Made by a program: the position numbers and the translations under genes. A stretch of 64,000 nt of DNA from Cristatella mucedo (Eukaryota > Bryozoa > Phylactolaemata > Cristatellidae). Below the pieces are notes generated by a model. It was not told where the DNA came from, did not search any database, and saw nothing but the letters and a program-made list of their open reading frames with translations. Of this stretch, positions 36,901 to 42,063 are shown in pieces; the first letter of the stretch is position 1; each line of letters starts with the position of its first letter. The stretch spans positions 13,382,001-13,446,000 of the forward strand of contig WPIO01000005.1 of the NCBI GenBank assembly GCA_009760855.2, in the 5' to 3' direction.

Positions 36901-36944
36901 GAAGACTACCCAAGGGCGCACGAGCTGCTTAAAAAACGAGCCAG
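4563..36944 (+). CDS. CNGB: Cyclic-nucleotide-gated channel, beta-type subunit (gene span; both ends incomplete)
   Basis: Joined exons: 4563-4674, 8223-8374, 9731-9841, 10996-11103, 18693-18842, 19433-19644, 20754-20804, 20954-21117, 24247-24369, 24738-24879, 26470-26629, 31913-32010, 32386-32469, 36543-36655, 36798-36944. All join in phase without stops (641 full codons). The product is a plasma or ciliary-membrane cation channel subunit opened by cGMP or cAMP. Visible parts in order are an N-terminal FAERTEAVR segment like that of vertebrate CNGB1, S1, S2 ([15 protein letters not shown]), S3 ([11 protein letters not shown]), an S4 with [10 protein letters not shown]5, the pore ([14 protein letters not shown]), S6, the C-linker and the nucleotide-binding domain with [19 protein letters not shown]. 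Glycine replaces the pore glutamate of alpha subunits, which points to the beta class. Introns are up to 7.6 kb and repeat-filled. The start codon and last exon are not found. The family is secure; the exact orthologue is not. Confidence 0.92.
5862..5932 (-). repeat. tRNA-like SINE head or tRNA pseudogene
   Basis: On the minus strand GGTAGCTCAATCGGTAGAA fits a tRNA A box/D arm, and a degenerate B box (GGTTGTGGAATC) follows about 30 nt later. There is no well-paired acceptor stem, so it is not a functional tRNA gene. It lies in a CNGB intron. Confidence 0.5.
6886..7066 (+). mobile_element. SINE-1 copy (tRNA-derived)
   Basis: Near-complete copy. It has a tRNA-like head with CACTAGGTAAGGCGGTTGC, the palindromic CACGACCT...AGGTCGTG segment, and a B box (GGGTTTGAATCC). 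The body has GTGATAGCCGTAAAGGCTC and the end is CTGTTCAAATCAGC. It inserted into the CNGB intron 4,675-8,222. Confidence 0.85.
7067..8222. other. CNGB intron remainder
   Basis: No exon or repeat recognised. A GC-rich patch at about 7,480-7,830 is open in several frames on both strands but shows no homology I recognise. It ends in the acceptor GCTGCTTTTTGCTAG. Confidence 0.4.
8223..8374 (+). CDS. CNGB: CNGB exon with FAERTE motif; GC donor
   Basis: Encodes 50 whole codons, including [13 protein letters not shown] followed by an acidic [13 protein letters not shown] stretch. This resembles the FKERTEKVKEKL...DEES segment of vertebrate CNGB1. The donor is G|GCAAGT at 8,375, a GC donor. The nearby GT at 8,379 would end the exon in phase 2, which neither following acceptor accepts. 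Confidence 0.82.
8454..8640. repeat. AT-rich simple repeats
   Basis: TA and ATTT tracts, densest at about 8,565-8,625, inside a CNGB intron. Confidence 0.85.
8641..9730. other. CNGB intron, nothing recognised
   Basis: Mixed-composition sequence without a recognisable exon or repeat until the candidate exon at 9,731. An open frame runs from about 9,550 into that exon. Confidence 0.4.
9731..9841 (+). CDS. CNGB: Probable CNGB exon, symmetric cassette type
   Basis: The acceptor is GACTGCAG and the donor is TGTA|GTAAGT. It is 111 nt long (2 + 36 codons + 1), so it fits both the phase-1 end at 8,374 and the 2-nt start at 10,996; skipping it also keeps the frame. It encodes a hydrophilic stretch with [19 protein letters not shown]. 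No homologue is recognised, so the case rests on splice sites, phase and the open frame. Confidence 0.5.
10430..10600 (+). repeat. Purine-rich GGAA/GGGAAA tract
   Basis: About 170 nt of imperfect GGGAAGGAAAGGG-type purine repeats on the + strand. The minus-strand Ser/Leu/Phe-rich ORF across it is a composition artefact. Confidence 0.85.
10996..11103 (+). CDS. CNGB: CNGB exon, N-terminal cytoplasmic segment
   Basis: The acceptor is CCCTTTTGCAG and the donor is TCAG|GTGGGC. It encodes [20 protein letters not shown] and then an Ala-rich [15 protein letters not shown]. It starts with 2 nt and ends in phase 1, matching both neighbours. No specific motif is recognised; phase continuity and the open frame support it. 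Confidence 0.65.
11104..12814. other. CNGB intron with GC-rich patch
   Basis: A GC-rich patch at about 11,200-11,950 contains a near-duplicate GCCGAGTCGGCGGCCGCA at about 11,602 and 11,650. Several overlapping frames are open on both strands, with no recognisable protein. I see no exon with the needed phases. Confidence 0.4.
12815..13240 (+). mobile_element. LINE-A remnant (decayed 3' part)
   Basis: Begins with a decayed CTCCACTGGCTCCCCATCAAG, the equivalent of the LINE-A segment for LHWLPVKQ. The order of LINE-A features then follows: the RSLHSL region, GGAGACCGT and the 3' UTR signature TGCTGACACTGTGC. Many stops and indels mark it as old. Confidence 0.6.
13540..14334 (+). repeat. Tandem array of ~165-182-bp repeat, forward units
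   Basis: About four and a half diverged units. Each has a GCGATACAGCTGCCATTTCC-like core, at about 13,607, 13,789, 13,971, 14,147 and 14,312. In most units it is followed by a TTTTGATT-like stretch, a GGTTTACCCACC-like segment and CCGGGCC/CCTGGCC before the next core. The same unit makes up the array at 38.4-39.5 kb. The family is not one I recognise. Confidence 0.75.
15247..15418 (+). mobile_element. SINE-1 copy nested in LINE-B
   Basis: Degenerate SINE-1: the head begins TTTTAGCCGAGGAGCTAAGG, the body has GCCGTTAAGGCTCTTCTG and the end is GAAGCTGTTAAATCAGC. LINE-B sequence continues on both sides (TTTTATCGTC before, AGTTTAAGAAAATTTG after), which fixes it as an insertion. Confidence 0.75.
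15766..15903 (-). mobile_element. LINE-A 3' end nested in LINE-B
   Basis: Short 5'-truncated LINE-A insertion: an AAT-repeat tail, the 3' hairpin (AAAGCGCC...GGCGCTTT in complement) and the start of the 3' UTR. It is flanked by GGATAT on both sides, a probable 6-bp target-site duplication. Confidence 0.85.
16958..17106 (+). mobile_element. SINE-2 copy (tRNA-derived), near complete
   Basis: The tRNA-like head has A-box-like TGGTTTGGTCCAGCGC and B box GGGTTCGACCCCG. A tail with GAAGCGCCTGAATAGTGATT and AAGTTCTCTTATGGTGCT follows. The tail is a version of the LINE-A 3' hairpin. Other copies are at 22.9, 43.4, 45.9 and 51.4/51.8 kb. Confidence 0.85.
17107..17558. other. CNGB intron, nothing recognised
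   Basis: AT-rich sequence without a recognisable exon or element. Confidence 0.4.
17559..17595 (+). mobile_element. SPIN-like hAT terminal fragment
   Basis: ACTGTACTAAAGGGTGGCGG followed by a segment ending AAGGTTGAGAA matches one end of the SPIN (Space Invaders) hAT family as I remember it. It is also the reverse complement of the near end of the element at 17,673. The two ends face each other across the tRNA-Leu half. Confidence 0.7.
17626..17672 (+). pseudogene. tRNA-Leu(AAG) 5' half, truncated by SPIN-like element
   Basis: GGTAGTGTGGCCGAGCGGTC is a canonical eukaryotic tRNA-Leu start with a paired D arm. The anticodon arm is CTGGT/ACCAG around a 7-nt loop reading AAG. Sequence stops being tRNA at the base where the SPIN-like terminus begins. 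The variable arm, T arm and acceptor 3' strand are absent, also beyond 17,859. It cannot make a mature tRNA. Confidence 0.8.
17673..17859 (-). mobile_element. SPIN-like non-autonomous hAT element
   Basis: About 187 bp bounded by CAGCGGTTCTCAGCCTT and the complementary AGGTTGAGAACCAC. Inside, in complement, are GTCGCGACC, GGGGGTCGAACGACCC, TTTCACAGGGGTCGCC and GACCATCGGAAAACA. These segments, in this order, are characteristic of SPIN_NA elements, a hAT family known for horizontal transfer between animals. The flanking 8-mers do not match, so no target-site duplication is visible. Confidence 0.82.
17860..18692. other. CNGB intron, nothing recognised
   Basis: Mixed sequence with only chance ORFs. 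It ends in the acceptor GTCGGGGCAG. Confidence 0.4.
18693..18842 (+). CDS. CNGB: CNGB exon preceding S1
   Basis: Acceptor GGGGCAG|AT, donor ACT|GTAAGT. It encodes an acidic/basic stretch ([16 protein letters not shown]) and [12 protein letters not shown], which leads into S1 as the TIDP region does in other CNG channels. The alternative acceptor 7 nt downstream gives the wrong phase. The last base plus CC of the next exon makes Ser. Confidence 0.75.
18941..19030 (+). repeat. 3 x 30-bp tandem repeat
   Basis: Three units of TGCTCATTGTGAGC plus GCCGATAGAGCGTAGA or close variants, each exactly 30 nt. Each unit starts with a small inverted repeat (GCTCA/TGAGC). It lies about 100 nt into the intron after the preceding exon. 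Confidence 0.9.
19305..19345 (+). repeat. (GGGAC)n repeat with G-quadruplex motif
   Basis: Five closely spaced runs of three or more G separated by AC, following GGGCGGGCGG. It lies about 90 nt upstream of the S1-S2 exon acceptor. Confidence 0.85.
19433..19644 (+). CDS. CNGB: CNGB exon: S1 and S2
   Basis: Encodes the hydrophobic S1 ([20 protein letters not shown]) and S2 ([15 protein letters not shown]), ending [14 protein letters not shown]. It parallels CNGB1 LLMDYLCDLIYFLDI and the following loop. Acceptor TCTCGTTGCAG, donor GAG|GTCAGG, phase 0 end. Confidence 0.92.
19840..20160 (+). mobile_element. CR1/L2-group LINE remnant
   Basis: One frame reads [12 protein letters not shown] near 20,038-20,075, the equivalent of [16 protein letters not shown], followed by decayed C-terminal sequence. 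It is too broken to assign to LINE-A or LINE-B and lies in a CNGB intron. Confidence 0.55.
20568..20690 (+). repeat. (TATTGC)n hexanucleotide repeat
   Basis: Imperfect repeats of CTATTG and interruptions. The open frame across it (AIAIAIAIA) is low complexity. Confidence 0.9.
20754..20804 (+). CDS. CNGB: CNGB micro-exon, S2-S3 loop
   Basis: A 51-nt phase-0 exon encoding [17 protein letters not shown]. It matches the CNGB1 loop KKDMRNNYLKSRRFK in length and pattern. Acceptor CGTTTGCAG, donor AAG|GTAGGC. Confidence 0.9.
20954..21117 (+). CDS. CNGB: CNGB exon: S3 and S4
   Basis: S3 is [15 protein letters not shown], nearly identical to the CNGB1 equivalent. S4 contains [19 protein letters not shown]; as in CNG channels, its regular positive charges are fewer than in voltage-gated channels. 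Acceptor GTCCTTTGAAG, donor AG|GTAAGC (phase 2). Confidence 0.93.
22720..22861 (+). repeat. Dispersed repeat, copy 1
   Basis: GACTCTCACTAGTTCGGGTA and GCGGCACAA are identical to 40,400 onward. The segment around GTTCGATAT and GCAGNGCTA about 80 nt later also matches. Its class is unknown. Confidence 0.7.
22862..22950 (-). mobile_element. SINE-2 fragment
   Basis: Contains GCGCCCCAAGAGAACTTAAT and TCTATTCAGGCGCC, the complement of the SINE-2 hairpin tail. CTCGGGGCTCGAGCCC is the complement of the B-box region. The distal head is missing. Confidence 0.8.
23060..23700 (+). mobile_element. CR1/L2-group LINE remnant
   Basis: One frame reads LPVEQRIHF, then RHIYSLA, further on VGDRVFSY, with downstream TTTAAAAA-like sequence. 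This is the order seen in the LINE-A/B reverse-transcriptase C-terminus ([25 protein letters not shown]). It is diverged from both and without an intact frame. Confidence 0.6.
24247..24369 (+). CDS. CNGB: CNGB exon: S5 and outer pore
   Basis: Encodes [20 protein letters not shown] (S5), then [20 protein letters not shown]. It aligns with CNGB1 SAYQGLGSTHWVYDG in the outer pore. Acceptor ATCCGCAG, donor GC|GTAAGA. Confidence 0.94.
24642..24676. repeat. 17-bp inverted repeat with 1-nt loop
   Basis: GGAGACGTTTTCTCTTC is followed, after one G, by its exact complement. A partial third copy (GAGACGTTTTC) and two CCCGTTTCGA repeats follow. It ends 61 nt before the pore-exon start. Confidence 0.95.
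24738..24879 (+). CDS. CNGB: CNGB exon: pore helix, selectivity filter and S6
   Basis: Encodes [20 protein letters not shown], then [20 protein letters not shown] and AILVGQ. The filter reads TGIGNN, with Gly where alpha subunits carry the Ca-binding Glu, as in beta subunits. S6 ends in the usual VGQ. Acceptor TTGACTTTTAG, donor CAG|GTAAGG. The longer open frame around it is intron read-through. Confidence 0.95.
24880..26469. other. CNGB intron
   Basis: The first 600 nt are GC-rich and open in several frames, without recognisable protein. A tRNA-headed SINE-1 relative lies at 25,964-26,096. A run of about 11 C is at 26,289-26,300. Confidence 0.5.
25964..26096 (-). mobile_element. SINE-1 relative with a different tRNA-like head
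   Basis: On the minus strand a tRNA-like head (CAATGGTAAGAAGCTCACCA, B box AGGTTCGAATCCTGT) is joined to a shortened SINE-1 tail (CAAGGCTCTG...GCTGTTGAATCAGC). It suggests that different tRNA heads share one tail. It is not a functional tRNA gene because the acceptor stem does not close cleanly. Confidence 0.6.
26470..26629 (+). CDS. CNGB: CNGB exon: C-linker
   Basis: Encodes [20 protein letters not shown], then [20 protein letters not shown] and [11 protein letters not shown]. It corresponds without gaps to the CNGB1 C-linker (IPKSVQNRVKTWYEYTW). Acceptor GGCATTGCAG, donor TCG|GTAATC, phase 1. Confidence 0.94.
26650..26775 (+). repeat. 18-bp tandem repeat, in frame with the upstream exon
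   Basis: About seven copies of CTTCCGGGGCTTCGCTGG with variants, starting 20 nt into the intron. Read through from the C-linker exon it encodes repeated LASGAS before a stop at about 26,842. It is open in other frames too, so coding is not implied. Confidence 0.9.
27296..27452 (-). mobile_element. SINE-1 copy
   Basis: Complement of the SINE-1 tail (GCTGATTCAACAGCCTC), body (GAAGAGCCTTAACGGCTATC) and a decayed head. It lies in the 5.3-kb CNGB intron. Confidence 0.75.
27655..28432 (+). mobile_element. LINE-A copy, 5' truncated
   Basis: A continuous frame to 28,196 encodes the C-terminal part of a CR1/L2-type ORF2: [63 protein letters not shown]. The 3' UTR ends in the hairpin AAAGCGCC...GGCGCTTT and an ATT-repeat tail. 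This is the best-preserved C-terminal LINE-A frame here. Confidence 0.93.
28810..29355 (+). repeat. Long polypurine (GAAGGA)n tract
   Basis: About 540 nt almost only of A and G on this strand, with GAAGGAGGAAGG-type units and occasional T or C. The long minus-strand ORFs (Ser/Pro/Leu/Phe only) are by-products. Confidence 0.95.
29840..30180 (-). mobile_element. LINE-A remnant
   Basis: Follows the complement of LINE-A through the VCRERRSCH...LQLVQNSA region (AAAAGTGGTGTAGGGCGGCA against AGAAGTGGTGTGATGTGGCA), then AGTAATGAGTT and GTCGAGACGAGATG. It is decayed, without a frame. Confidence 0.6.
30300..31179. other. CNGB intron, AT-rich
   Basis: Contains a (TA)n run at 30,908-30,932 and a SINE-2/LINE-A hairpin-like scrap at about 30,970-31,020. 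No exon is seen. Confidence 0.5.
31180..31560 (-). mobile_element. Decayed CR1/L2-group LINE remnant
   Basis: Similar to 2,950-3,440 (GACCTGTAAGCCAGAC...AAATCAATTTAGG) and to the complement of the LINE C-terminal region (GAGTTTCAGACTTTTG). No frame remains. Confidence 0.4.
31913..32010 (+). CDS. CNGB: CNGB exon: end of C-linker; GC donor
   Basis: Encodes [20 protein letters not shown], then [13 protein letters not shown]. It matches CNGB1 [20 protein letters not shown] and VALFQ. The exon ends CAG and the intron starts GCAAGC, a GC donor. The next exon continues in phase 0 at the residue expected from CNGB1 (FQ-x-CD/CE). Confidence 0.94.
32386..32469 (+). CDS. CNGB: CNGB exon: start of cyclic-nucleotide-binding domain
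   Basis: An 84-nt phase-0 exon encoding [20 protein letters not shown], then PGDYICKK. It parallels CNGB1 VVYLPNDYVCKK. Acceptor CCGTCCTTCAG, donor AAG|GTAAGA. Confidence 0.94.
32470..33711. other. CNGB intron, nothing recognised
   Basis: AT-rich sequence; no exon or clear repeat before the LINE-A copy. Confidence 0.4.
33712..34927 (+). mobile_element. LINE-A copy with reverse-transcriptase core
   Basis: Begins in the palm domain: [12 protein letters not shown], then [11 protein letters not shown] carrying the catalytic YADD. The [11 protein letters not shown] segment, the SRLDF...LLAGLP segment and the C-terminus follow. It ends in the 3' hairpin and ATT tail. A frameshift at about 33,900-33,945 and an in-frame TAG at 34,155 inactivate it. 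Confidence 0.93.
34928..36542. other. CNGB intron, nothing recognised
   Basis: AT-rich; a short ORF at 35,706-35,918 has no recognisable homology. Confidence 0.4.
36543..36655 (+). CDS. CNGB: CNGB exon: cyclic-nucleotide-binding domain, beta-roll
   Basis: Encodes [20 protein letters not shown], then [17 protein letters not shown]. It contains the GSVFGEI of the phosphate-binding cassette, whose Glu contacts the ribose. Acceptor TGTTTTTGTAG, donor AG|GTGACA. Confidence 0.95.
36798..36944 (+). CDS. CNGB: CNGB exon: phosphate-binding cassette and C helix
   Basis: Encodes [14 protein letters not shown] with the conserved cassette Arg, then [20 protein letters not shown] and [16 protein letters not shown]1 has NRRTANV...GFTNLFILDKKD...LLRKKAR. 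The intron before it is only 142 nt, the shortest seen. It ends in phase 2 at AG|GTAAGA, so at least one more exon follows. Confidence 0.94.
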
Positions 36945-37009
36945 GTAAGATATTGATTGATTCGTGCGCATACAATCGCTGAATCGCAAGAAAAGTGCAT
37001 TTTAATTAT

Positions 37010-37039
37010 TCTTATATATATATATATATATATATATAT
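37010..37039. repeat. (TA)n microsatellite
   Basis: TA run abutting the left end of the element at 37,040. Confidence 0.9.
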
Positions 37040-37865
37040 TGGGGTACCTCAACATACGAGTTTAATTCGTTCCATGCCGGAGCTCGTAGCTCAAATTATT
37101 CGTATGTCAAATCAACTTTCCCCATTGAAATGAATTAAAATGCATTAATCCGTTCCGGACCCAAAAGAAAACACTGCGATTTTTTGTCACGTGTTTTTAA
37201 ATTAAAAATGTACTTATAAATAACTAATATTGTTTTAAAAACAGTACGATGGAATGTCTTGCGATAAATTGGTTTTAATTATCCTAATGTACAGGAGTAA
37301 CTTAGAAATCAGACGACTTGAAGAAGCTAATAAAGTTAGAGGAGAAAGGCGGAAATGAATATCTGAATCTAATTCGCTTACGTTTTCCCTTTTCACCGGG
37401 CTTTCCTCGCTTTCAGTTTATTGACTGGGCCTTTACGAGAAAGCCCTGATTATTATCAGTTGTGCGATTAACTCTAACACGATGATATTGCCTAAATAGA
37501 GTACAGTACGTACTTTGCTGTTCCTGCAGTAGTCGGATTTTAACACCGGAGTCCACCGACCTTGTGCGTCCAAGTACCACGACGGCTCGCTCGAGTCTGT
37601 CTGGGAGCGAACCAACAGGACTGCGCAAGGCGTCACACCCGGGTTGTAGGGCAGCGTCTTGCAACGAAACGTTTTTCGCTGTCCTATCCTTATTGGCCTG
37701 AGTAACCACACGCAATGTGACGTTCGCTGCGGCAACTAGCGGTGGAGCATCTAAAGCTGGTTCGTAACCCGAATTTTAGCTCGAAACTCAAAGCAGAAAA
37801 TCAGCCAAGAGATAGCTCGTATCTCGAAACACTCGTATGTTGAGAACACTCGTAAGCCAAGGTAC

Positions 37866-37868
<3 letters not shown>
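37040..37868. mobile_element. TIR DNA transposon (MITE) in a TA array
   Basis: The left end is GGGGTACCTCAACATACGAG. The complement of the right end reads GTTGTACCTTGGCTTACGAG. Near both ends are CTCGTA...CTCGAAAC-type blocks, and near the left end is ATTAATCCGTTCC, a motif common in animal mariner-type MITEs. (TA)n runs lie on both sides. No transposase frame is visible. A Tc1/mariner affiliation is inferred from the TA target only. Confidence 0.65.
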
Positions 37869-37928
<60 letters not shown>

Positions 37929-37994
37929 TTATTTATATTTATTTATTTATTTATTTATTTATTTATTTGTTTATTTATTTATTTGTTTATTTGT

Positions 37995-38033
<39 letters not shown>

Positions 38034-38035
38034 TG
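37869..38035. repeat. (TA)n followed by (TTTA/TTTG)n
   Basis: TA run to about 37,923, then ATTT/GTTT tetranucleotides to about 38,035. Confidence 0.95.
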
Positions 38036-38399
38036 TATATTTACTTTATAGTGCAAGTATTATCTTATTAATTATGACTACATGTATTATATAGTATAAT
38101 GTAATATAATAACTATATTAAATACTCAATACTCAATAAAATGTTTTAGAATGCCTGGGTTGTTAGGAGGTCCTCGCCAACGGGCTTAGCAGTGGCTCTC
38201 CAAACGACTGCACTGGTGCATTTCGCCGTAAAAAAGCGCTGGAAGAAAAAGCTGACCGATAAAAGCGTGCAACTAAAAGAATATGCTTTTTGATTATATA
38301 TATATAAATATACAATTTTTTTATTTTAACCAGCTTTTGTCATCTAAATAAGCTACTGTTATATCGAAAACAAACAAATGAAGAAACAAAGCGCCATAC

Positions 38400-39475
38400 A
38401 GCTTCTATTTCAACAAAAAGCGTTTCGCAGCTGCGGTTTTGATAGTAATTTACAGAAACCCGTTCTCTGGATTTACCAACCAAATTTCACGGCATAGTGC
38501 ATGGGCGTTTTCAGGCTACGGCCTTAAATGGTCCGGGCCAGCTATCCCCGTACATATTCCAACTGCAAAATAGCTGCCATTTCCACAATAACGTTTAAGG
38601 AGCTGCAGTTTTGATTCCACGTTACATAAAACCGTATTCCAGGTTTACCCGCCAAATTTCGTTCTACTGCCTATGCGCATTCTCATGTAATGACCTTAAA
38701 TAGGCCAAGCCAGCCAGCCTCCCTAAATATTCAAACTGCGATACAGCTGCCATTTCCATAATAAGTTTTGTAAAACTGTGGTTTTGATTATTTTATAAAT
38801 TATAAAAAAATTTCTGGTTTACCCACCTAATTTCATTACATTGGGCGGCGTGTTTGAATGCTATGGACTCTAATGGTCCGGGCCATCAGAAGCCATTGCA
38901 GTATACTGCCTTAACGAAATCGCATAACATTTGGTGGGTAAACTGGAACACGATTTTACAGAATGTGCAATCACAACTTTCCTTGCAGAACGTTTTTGGG
39001 GGAATGGCAGCTGTATCGCAGTTCGGCTATTAAGGGCAGCCATCTGGGCCGGGCCACTGGAGGCGATAGCACAAAAATGCAAAAGCGCAATCGCATGAAA
39101 TCTGGTGGATGAACTTGGGAAACTTGTGTCTATAATTTGGAATCAAAACCTTAAAACGGCAGCTGTATTGCAATTCAAATGTCTTACATGCCATTTTGGC
39201 CCGGACCATCGGAGGGCTTAGCCTGAGAACGCCAAGGAAAATTCCATAAAATTTGGTGGAGTAAACGTGACATGTCACATTAATTGTTCTCTCTACGTTG
39301 GAGTTAAAAACCACACTAACTCGAAGTTTTTTGAGAATGGCAGCTTTGTAGCCGTTCGAATACGCAATTAGGTTGGCTGAGCCGGGCCAATTGAGGTCAG
39401 AGCAGAGAACGCGCTAGCGAAATTGCATGAAATTTAGTGGGTAAATCTGAAATACTGTTTAATTTGTGTGGGCAG
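38400..39475. repeat. Inverted tandem array of the ~150-182-bp repeat
   Basis: From about 38,400 to 38,897 units read forward (TAGCTGCCATTTCC at 38,571, CAGCTGCCATTTCC at 38,744). From about 38,910 the same unit reads in complement (GGCAGCT at 39,006, 39,158 and 39,339). The switch lies at GCAGTATACTGC (38,898-38,909). Shared blocks are GGTTTACCCACC, CCGGGCC, the GCGATACAGCTGCC core and GGTTTTGATT. A further decayed unit follows at about 39,690-39,750. Confidence 0.8.
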
Positions 39476-40594
39476 TTGCGCACAGCAAAAGATCAAGTCG
39501 ACATACGGAAGACAGTATATATTAACGTACGCACGAAGCCGTGAGATAGCTCCTGACCTCATGGCCGATCCTGGCCTCGACAATGCCAAGGAGTGTGTTA
39601 TTGGATCCGCTGCTCTTCTATGCTGACTTCTGCCGACGTGGTAGGCTGTCGCAGTGCAGCGAACCCAACAAATACCACTTTGCATAATTTGGAATAAGAT
39701 CCGCAGTTTTCTTATGTTTAACGTGAAAATAGCAGCTGTATTGCACTGTGTGGAAGTTATTTGTGAAACCCGAATTTTAGTGCCCGCGTCATCAACAACC
39801 TACCTCGGAACAGCCCTAGTATTAGATAACCTTCAAGGATTAGCATGCAAGCTGAGCGTCTAATAAAAAAAATAGGCTAACATTATGAGGCTATATGAAC
39901 TCTTTCTATATAACTATACCATTTCAAAATATATTTAAAAACTAGCATAAATTATATATGATGCGAGTTATATTACATATGTATTTCGTCTAATGGAATA
40001 CTATGACTATGAATAAATAAATTTTTAAACAGCATTTCTTGAAATAATTTTTTTCGCGAATTGTGCGCTTACGTCGTTTCGAGCTGTTGTCGGCTCGCTT
40101 TTGTCCTGAGTGCTTTTGTCGGTTGCATGAATTGCGGTACCATGCAGATGAATTCACGTACGAACTTCTTCCACGTAGCAGCGCTGCCCACGACCGCTCG
40201 GTTGACGCAGAGCTGGAAGAGCTTCCGATAGCTCAGTGGCTCCAGGCATTTCCGCTCATTTCCCGGTACAAGGACCCAACGGTACCCACAAAGAACGGCA
40301 GCTCGGCTGCCGGCTCGATCACTCAGACGCCCGCATACGTCATTTCCTACTCTTGCGGTCTGTGGCATTCGCGAGGGCATAACATTATCATTACCGTGCG
40401 ACTCTCACTAGTTCGGGTAGCGGCACAACCAATGCAAGCAAATTTGAAGGATTTGAAGCTCTAAATACGCCAATAGAAACGACACGGCGTTCGATATCCT
40501 CCACGCAGTGCTAACAGCAATGCCGTATTAAAGAGAGCACAAATAATAGTGTGTATATTACAGCTGATACGATAAGGTGACTTCCAACAGACTT
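39476..40594. other. Intergenic (or CNGB 3' intron) sequence
   Basis: Includes a GC-rich patch at 40,060-40,380, open on both strands without recognisable homology, and the second copy of a dispersed repeat (40,398-40,552). No gene is supported. Confidence 0.4.
40398..40552 (+). repeat. Dispersed repeat, copy 2
   Basis: Same GACTCTCACTAGTTCGGGTA block as 22,722, followed by a diverged GTTCGATAT...GCAGTGCTAACAGCA segment. Confidence 0.7.
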
Positions 40595-41990
40595 TCTTTC
40601 TAGGTGTTTACATTTGCTGCAAAGGAAATAAGATTGAATGGTTAGTGGTAGCATGCTCAATACACAACAAGAATAACATGGTTAGGAGTGACATGCATAG
40701 GGTCAGCATTTATTTAGTGTAATGTAACGTAATGTAATGTAATGTATCTCCTCTGCAACTCCTCAAAGCCATAAAGACTATGTGGGTGTTACGCAGGAGA
40801 GTTTTGTATAGCGCACTCACAGTCTATGCGGCTTTCGATACGCATTCGGTAGCCAAAAGACTTCGCCTCACACAACAAAGAGAAATTGGGAAGCATAGCA
40901 GAGTCAGGAGAGCAGTTGAGGTAGTGAGTAGCATAGAAGTAATAGCTCAGGACCGCTGAAAACGATGAGCTATAGCCGGAATCAGGAGGAGTAGTTGTAG
41001 TTGCGTAAGAATTTTGGAAGCGAGTTCCACAGTTTGGGACCTGCAGAGCTAAAGCTTCTGTTGCCAACGGTCTTTAAGCGGAGAAATAGAACAGCTAATT
41101 TATTGTCCATACAGGACCTGAGGGCACGAGGAGGCTGAAATTGGTGTAGCAGTTCAGCTAGCTAATGCGGTTAGTGGCAGCACGCACAGTGTCAGCACGC
41201 ATAAGCACATCAAGGACGAATCACAGGGACCCACTTAATGCTGTGATAAATAGGTGCGCTTCTAGTTTCTTTTTAAATGTGGTCAATTCAGATGTCGTGA
41301 TGCAGGTCGGGAGCGAGTTCCAGGAATTGGGCGCATACGAATTAAATGCATGGTCTCCAAAGGATTTGAGGTTTCTATGAGGTATAGGTAAATAGTTAGA
41401 TTCCGAAAAGCGGGTGTACGATGCTGAGCCTGGTGGGGAATTAGATCTGATAGGTAGGCTGCAACCAAAGAATGAAGGGATCTAAAAGTGGGCGACCAAA
41501 CCTTAGTCAATCCGTTGCTTGAATGGTAGGCAGTGCAGGTCTGCGAGAAGTGGTGTGATGTGGCAACTGCGACGCTTACGACAGAGAGGCCTAGCATCAG
41601 AGTTTTGCACCAGCTTTAAGCGCCTGATTGCACAGGCCGGTAGACCAGCAAGCAGTGAGTTTCAGAAGTCAAGACGGGATCTTACAAACGCATGGACCAA
41701 TTTAGATGCTTGTCTAAACAAGCCCGAGTTTTAGCAATTTTATATAGATGAAAGCAGACTTGACTGCGGAGCTGATGCGGTTTTCTAATGAGAGGTCACA
41801 TTAGAACATGACACCGGGATTTCGCGAAGATTCAACCGGAGATGTGCAGGCAGAGCCGATTTTGAGCGTTAGCCTTTCCAACTTTAGAATCACACTTGGT
41901 TGCGACGTACCTTCTTCGCTGGGCAAAATGTTAAACTCTTGGCCAGTAATTTTCGTGCTGTCATTATTCTCATCGAAAAAGAGGCCACTC
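40595..41990 (-). mobile_element. LINE-A copy, interrupted by LINE-B
   Basis: In complement, 40,595-40,722 is the LINE-A 3' UTR. The remainder, from 41,164 on, is the rest of the 3' UTR and the coding C-terminus, then the LTLKIGSA...ESSRNPGVMF region to about 41,905 and weaker similarity to about 41,990. The insertion lies between TTAGTG (40,717) and GTTAGTGG (41,169). Confidence 0.85.
40723..41163 (-). mobile_element. LINE-B 3' end nested in LINE-A
   Basis: Complement of the LINE-B 3' end. An AATGT repeat tail leads, then the block for YRM...ESR and the 5'-truncation point near the AELLHQFQ region. TTAGTG flanks both sides, a likely target-site duplication. Confidence 0.87.
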
Positions 41991-42063
41991 TGTATAACAA
42001 TTGTCAGAAGAAAAGTAAATCGCAGACGATATCGCAGAATATCGGGCCTTTTTGTTTCTGCAG

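Noticed and set aside
40063-40464. 133-codon ORF and its 103-codon complement
   Set aside because: GC-rich patch with few stops; no domain, and the end overlaps a dispersed repeat.
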